Source of the DNA: Roseomonas sp.
Lineage (GTDB): Bacteria; Pseudomonadota; Alphaproteobacteria; Acetobacterales; Acetobacteraceae
NCBI GenBank assembly: GCA_020249415.1
Contig: JADCFR010000496.1
Location: 1 to 9,225 of the forward strand
Direction of reading: 5' to 3'
Length of the DNA: 9,225 nt
This document shows, one piece after another, positions 6,084 through 9,225 of this stretch. The notes beneath the pieces were generated by a model. The model searched no databases. It was given only the letters and a program-made list of their open reading frames with translations, and had not been told where the DNA came from. Each line of letters starts with the position of its first letter. The first letter of the stretch is position 1. The position numbers were made by a program, and so were the translations under genes.

Positions 6084-7337
6084 ATGGAAACGCAATCCCC
6101 CAAGCCCGCCCCGGTGATTATCGGGGGAGGCATTGTTGGCCTGTGCATCGCCTGGCATTTGGCGCGGCGCGGGCTGAAGCCGCTGGTGCTGGAAGCCGGC
6201 AAGGAAGGCGCTGCCTATACCGGCAATGCGGGCGCCATCAGCCATGGGTCGGTCGCGCCGCTCGCCATGCCGGGCGTGTTGGCGCAGGTACCGAAAATGC
6301 TGATGGACCCGGCCGGCGCTTTGCATATTCCCGCGCGCTATTGGCTGCGCGCCATGCCTTGGCTGCTGCGCTTTGTGGCGTCTGCTCGGCGCGAGAAGGT
6401 CGAATCCGCCGCCGTGGCGCTTTCCGCACTGCTGTTTTCCGCGCCGGATCGGCATCGTGAAATCCTGGCCGCGGAAGGGGCGAGTGACCTGATCCGCGAA
6501 GAAGGCCAGATGTATCTCTACCGGAATGAGGAACAGCTGGCGAAGGATAACGCCTCCCTCACGTTGCGGCAGAAGCATGGGCTGAAAGTGCAGAAGCTGG
6601 TCGGGCCGGCCTTGCGCGATTTGGAGCCAGAGGTTTCGGAAGATTACCAGATTGGCCTTTATCTGCCCGATCACGGTTCCTGCGTGAATCCCGCGCGGCT
6701 GGCCGCCGTGGTAGCGAATGGCGTGCGCCGGATGGGGGGCGAGATTCGCAGCGTTGAAGTGCAGGCGATCCTGACCGAAGGCCGGCGCGTGACCGGCGTG
6801 CGTTGCGCGGGGGAGGATATCGCCGCGGACCAGATCGTGCTCGCGGCTGGTGCCTGGTCCGCGCGTTTGCTCGCACCCCTTGGACTGAAGGTGCCGTTGG
6901 AAACGCAGCGCGGTTATCACGTGATGCTGCCGGATGCGGGTGTGAAGGTGGGGCGCGTGCTGTCGCCCGCTGATCGCAAGGTGTTCATCAGCCCAATGGA
7001 AGAAGGCTTGCGTGTGGCCGGTTCGGTTGAAATCGCCGGGCTTGATGCGCCACCCACGGAAGCGCGCGCCATGTTGTTGTTGGGTGATCTGAAGAAAGTG
7101 TTTCCCAAGGCGCGCACGGAAGGCGGCAAGATCTGGATGGGCCATCGGCCCTGCCTGCCCGATAGCGTGCCGGTGATGGGGCCGGTCAGCGCCTGGCAGG
7201 GGCTTTATTGCGCCTTTGGTCATGGGCATTTGGGCCTGACGGGATCAGCGCCGACTGGCGCGCTGATGGGCGCTCTGGTCGCGGGCGAAAAACCCAATTT
7301 CGATTTCACGCCCTTCGCGGCGGAACGTTTTGCTTGA
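6084..7337 (+). CDS. FAD-dependent oxidoreductase, D-amino acid dehydrogenase (DadA)-like
   Basis: A 417-residue flavoprotein of the DAO/DadA family, which oxidises D-amino acids or secondary amines to oxo acids and passes electrons to the respiratory chain. The N-terminal Rossmann fold shows VIIGGGIVGL (residues 11-20) and the acidic residue ending the second strand in LVLEAGK (Glu37), which binds the FAD ribose. GNAGAISHGSVAPLAMPG (47-64) matches the DadA active-site entrance. The C-terminal part has GHRPCLPDSVPVMGP (353-367) and the flavin-binding FGHGHLGLT (378-386). Length matches the roughly 410-430 residue family. The ATG at 6084 is preceded by CAGGA about 8 nt upstream and lies 95 bp from the divergent dioxygenase start. 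It heads a three-gene operon with two SDRs (14 bp to the next gene). True substrate is uncertain: many DadA-like proteins in catabolic clusters act on other amines or hydroxy acids. Confidence 0.9.
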   Translation: METQSPKPAPVIIGGGIVGLCIAWHLARRGLKPLVLEAGKEGAAYTGNAGAISHGSVAPLAMPGVLAQVPKMLMDPAGALHIPARYWLRAMPWLLRFVASARREKVESAAVALSALLFSAPDRHREILAAEGASDLIREEGQMYLYRNEEQLAKDNASLTLRQKHGLKVQKLVGPALRDLEPEVSEDYQIGLYLPDHGSCVNPARLAAVVANGVRRMGGEIRSVEVQAILTEGRRVTGVRCAGEDIAADQIVLAAGAWSARLLAPLGLKVPLETQRGYHVMLPDAGVKVGRVLSPADRKVFISPMEEGLRVAGSVEIAGLDAPPTEARAMLLLGDLKKVFPKARTEGGKIWMGHRPCLPDSVPVMGPVSAWQGLYCAFGHGHLGLTGSAPTGALMGALVAGEKPNFDFTPFAAERFA

Positions 7338-7351
7338 GGGGAAAGAAGGCA

Positions 7352-8155
7352 ATGGGACAGGTACAAGGCAAGGTCGCGCTGATTACAGGTGCGGCGGCTG
7401 GTATTGGCGCAGCTTGCGCGGAGGCACTCGCCGCCGAAGGTGCGAAGGTGGTGCTGACCGATGTTGATGACACGCGCGGCGAGGCTTTGGCTGAAAAGCT
7501 CCGCGGCGCTGGGCATCAGGCGCTTTATCTTCATCAGGATGTGGTGGATGAAGCGCGTTGGGCCGAGGTGATCGCGGCGATTGAAGCGCAATTCGGGCGG
7601 CTTGATGTGCTGGTCTCCAATGCCGGCATCGCGATCATGAAGCCTTTGCTTGATATGTCGCTGGCCGATTGGCGGCGGCAGAATGCGGTGAATATTGATG
7701 GTGTGTTTCTGTCGGTGAAATACGCCATTCCCGCCATGCGCCGCGCGGGTGGCGGTTCCATCATCATGATGTCGTCCATCGCCGGCATTCGCGGTTCTGC
7801 CGGTTTGGCTGGTTATTCCGCGAGCAAGGGCGCGGTGCGGCTATTCTCAAAATCGGTCGCGCTGGAATGTGCCGGTGCGCGGGATGGGATTCGCTGCAAT
7901 TCCGTCCATCCTGGCGTGATTGAAACCGATATTTGGCAGAAGATGCCGCAGGGGAGTGACGCCGGTCGCAATGCGCCGATTGATCCGCGCCAATTGGCGG
8001 CGAATATCGTGCCCCTGGGTGAAGCCGGCACGGCGGCGGATATCGCGGCGGGGGTTGTGTTCCTGGCGTCTGACGCATCGCGGCATATGACGGGCAGTGA
8101 ATTGGTGATTGATGGCGGTTCAACCGCTGGCCGCGCCGGCACCATGCCGCGTTGA
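7352..8155 (+). CDS. Short-chain dehydrogenase/reductase (SDR), classical type
   Basis: A 267-residue classical SDR, an NAD(P)-dependent alcohol or ketone oxidoreductase. Motifs in order are the cofactor-binding TGAAAGIG (12-19), Asp37 at the end of strand 2 (VLTDVD, suggesting NAD(H) preference), and Asp63 in HQDV. NAG follows at 90-92, then the structural Asn114 and the catalytic Ser142, Tyr155 and Lys159 (YSASK). A HPGVIETD loop and the terminal MTGSELVIDGG complete the fold. The start at ATG 7352 is chosen because the glycine-rich motif begins right after it and a purine-rich GAGGGGAAAGAAGG tract precedes it. An upstream in-frame extension to 7208 lies inside the DadA-like gene and is not family-like. 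It sits 14 bp after the flavoprotein gene and 16 bp before a second SDR, so the three are very probably one transcript. Substrate cannot be read from sequence. Confidence 0.94.
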   Translation: MGQVQGKVALITGAAAGIGAACAEALAAEGAKVVLTDVDDTRGEALAEKLRGAGHQALYLHQDVVDEARWAEVIAAIEAQFGRLDVLVSNAGIAIMKPLLDMSLADWRRQNAVNIDGVFLSVKYAIPAMRRAGGGSIIMMSSIAGIRGSAGLAGYSASKGAVRLFSKSVALECAGARDGIRCNSVHPGVIETDIWQKMPQGSDAGRNAPIDPRQLAANIVPLGEAGTAADIAAGVVFLASDASRHMTGSELVIDGGSTAGRAGTMPR

Positions 8156-8171
8156 TGGATAGGATATCAGC

Positions 8172-8945
8172 ATGAAAACCGCCCTTGTCACCGGCGCCGC
8201 ACGCGGGATCGGGCTTGCCGTCGCGAAGCGGTTTCTCGCCGAGGGTTGGCATGTTGCGCTGCTTGACATTAACGCGGAGCAACTCCGCGAAACCATGGCT
8301 GCGCTGGCGCAGCCCGCAAAAACCCTTGAGATCATCTGCGATGTTTCAGACCCGCCCGCCATTGCTGCGGCGGTCCAAAAAGCCGCCGAGCATTTCGGGC
8401 GATTGGATGCGCTGGTGAATAATGCCGGCATCGCGATTTTCAAACCTATTCTGGAAACCACGCCAGATGATTGGGCGCGCGTACTGGCGGTGAACCTGAC
8501 CGGCCCATTCCTCACGGCGCAGGCGGCGGCGCCGATCATGGCTGAGGCGGGTGGCGGGGCGATGGTGAATATCACCTCCATCTCTGGCTTGCGGGCTTCA
8601 ACGCTGCGCGTGGCCTATGGCACCAGCAAGGCGGGGCTCGCGCATCTCACGAAGCAGCAGGCGGTGGAATTCGCAAGCCTTGGCATCCGCGTGAATGCGG
8701 TCGCCCCCGGCCCGGTGGATACGGCGATGGCGAAGGCCGTGCATACGCCGGAAATCCGCGCCGATTATCACGACCATTTGCCGCTCAATCGCTATGGGCT
8801 GGAAGCGGAGCTGGCGGAGGCAGTATTTTTCTTATGCAGCGACCGCGCGAGCTACCTGACCGGCCAGGTGATTGCCGTGGATGGCGGGTTTGATGCCACG
8901 GGGATTGGCCTGCCGACGCTCAGGGCAGAACGGCGCAATCTTTAG
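8172..8945 (+). CDS. Short-chain dehydrogenase/reductase (SDR), second of a tandem pair
   Basis: A 257-residue classical SDR with every catalytic landmark: TGAARGIG (7-14), Asp32 in LLDIN (NAD(H)-type acceptor), Asp57 in CDVSD, NNAG (83-86), Asn108, Ser136, Tyr149 and Lys153 (YGTSK), an APGPVDT loop (178-184), and the C-terminal YLTGQVIAVDGG. An AGGA box lies 7 nt before ATG 8172. It follows the first SDR by 16 bp, ending the plus-strand operon. Around the NAG motif the two proteins share an almost identical phrase (NAGIAI-M/F-KP), pointing to common descent or a shared substrate shape. The rest differs, including the C-terminal tails, so they are not a recent duplication. The two enzymes could act in successive steps or on stereoisomers. 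Specific reaction unknown. Confidence 0.94.
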   Translation: MKTALVTGAARGIGLAVAKRFLAEGWHVALLDINAEQLRETMAALAQPAKTLEIICDVSDPPAIAAAVQKAAEHFGRLDALVNNAGIAIFKPILETTPDDWARVLAVNLTGPFLTAQAAAPIMAEAGGGAMVNITSISGLRASTLRVAYGTSKAGLAHLTKQQAVEFASLGIRVNAVAPGPVDTAMAKAVHTPEIRADYHDHLPLNRYGLEAELAEAVFFLCSDRASYLTGQVIAVDGGFDATGIGLPTLRAERRNL

Positions 8946-8984
8946 AATACCTACTATGCTGGTGGTCGCGTCATGCTGCTATCG

Positions 8985-9035
8985 GGAACCAATAGCGATG
9001 ATCGGACAACGCCGGATGCGTTTCTGCTAGGTTCC
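8985..9035. terminator. Imperfect dyad between convergent ends, possible weak terminator
   Basis: In the short gap after the second SDR gene, GGAACC (8985-8990) plus TAGC (8993-8996) can pair with GCTA plus GGTTCC (9027-9035 region). This gives about 10 bp with a two-base bulge around a loop of about 30 nt. There is no T-tract on either side, so Rho-independent termination is doubtful. The position, between two apparently convergent genes, is the main reason to record it. The rest of 8946-9034 shows no recognisable feature. Confidence 0.2.
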
Positions 9036-9225
9036 TAAAGCCGGGCGCGCGGGGCGGTGGCGGAAAGATCACCACCGCACCAACCAAGCCAGGCCTGAGC
9101 GTAACCGTCGCGCGCCACCCGGCGAAAGGCGTTGCCACTCGGAAAGGTATAATCGCGTGACTGCTGCATCGCCATCCCCCGGAAGTATCGCGCGCCGCCC
9201 GGGGCTGCGCGATGGCGTTCTGCAC
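9035..9225 (-). CDS. Possible C-terminal end of an unidentified minus-strand protein (5' partial)
   Basis: A minus-strand frame is open from the window edge to TAG at 9037-9035, giving 63 codons with no visible start. The peptide has ordinary protein-like composition, with phrases such as RYFRGMAMQQSRDYTF and VARDGYAQAWLGWCGGD. It looks more natural than the alternative minus-strand frame over the same bases, which is proline/arginine-rich and runs to 8971. Third codon positions are mostly G or C, as in neighbouring genes. I do not recognise the family. It would converge on the SDR operon with a gap of about 90 bp. Which of the two frames, if either, is used cannot be settled without the upstream sequence. 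Confidence 0.4.
   Translation of the reverse strand, partial: AERHRAAPGGARYFRGMAMQQSRDYTFPSGNAFRRVARDGYAQAWLGWCGGDLSATAPRARL

Noticed and set aside
5985..7229. Long minus-strand open frame of 414 codons
   Set aside because: It is antisense to the DadA-like gene, which has full FAD-binding motifs. The translation is rich in His, Gln and Arg and has no recognisable domain.
7208..7351. N-terminal extension of the first SDR
   Set aside because: It overlaps the end of the DadA-like gene in another frame. Classical SDRs begin just before the TGxxxGIG motif, and ATG 7352 has its own purine-rich leader.
1..9225. Mobile elements, CRISPR arrays, tRNA or rRNA genes
   Set aside because: No transposase or integrase motifs, no regularly spaced repeats and no recognisable RNA gene were seen by eye.

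Overview
This is a GC-rich bacterial window with dense coding and short intergenic gaps. Tandem Bug/TctC-type solute-binding proteins, a TauD/TfdA dioxygenase and a DadA-like flavoprotein together suggest a metabolically versatile Alpha- or Betaproteobacterium. My best guess is an Acetobacteraceae/Roseomonas-like alphaproteobacterium. That guess comes from gene content and style, not from a phylogenetic marker; there is no rRNA or tRNA here.

Layout. Positions 1-588 (+) hold the C-terminal end of a polysaccharide-export (Wza/KpsD-like, SLBB) protein, whose gene starts outside the window. Only 10 bp separate its stop from the stop of a convergent six-gene minus-strand operon. In transcription order that operon encodes: TauD/TfdA-type dioxygenase (5988-5107), fumarylacetoacetate-hydrolase-family protein (5110-4202), two tandem but dissimilar Bug solute-binding proteins (4183-3197 and 3185-2217), an isocitrate lyase/PEP mutase-superfamily C-C lyase (2199-1321) and a type II HAD hydrolase (1324-599). 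Two junctions are ATGA overlaps and the other three are 11-18 bp, so the genes are almost certainly co-transcribed. A 95-bp divergent intergenic region (5989-6083) separates this operon from a three-gene plus-strand operon: DadA-like FAD oxidoreductase (6084-7337) and two short-chain dehydrogenases (7352-8155, 8172-8945). The right edge (about 8946-9225) holds a short intergenic stretch and what may be the tail of another minus-strand gene.

How the genes may work together (inference). The two divergent operons look like one catabolic module for an organic acid or amino-acid-derived compound. The Bug proteins would capture the acid in the periplasm. The dioxygenase, flavoprotein and SDRs would oxidise or deaminate it. 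The FAH-family enzyme and the ICL-type lyase would cleave C-C bonds to give central-metabolism acids, and the HAD enzyme would hydrolyse a side product or a halogenated or phosphorylated intermediate. The substrate cannot be named from the sequence. No membrane transporter subunits (TctA/TctB) and no regulator are encoded in the window.
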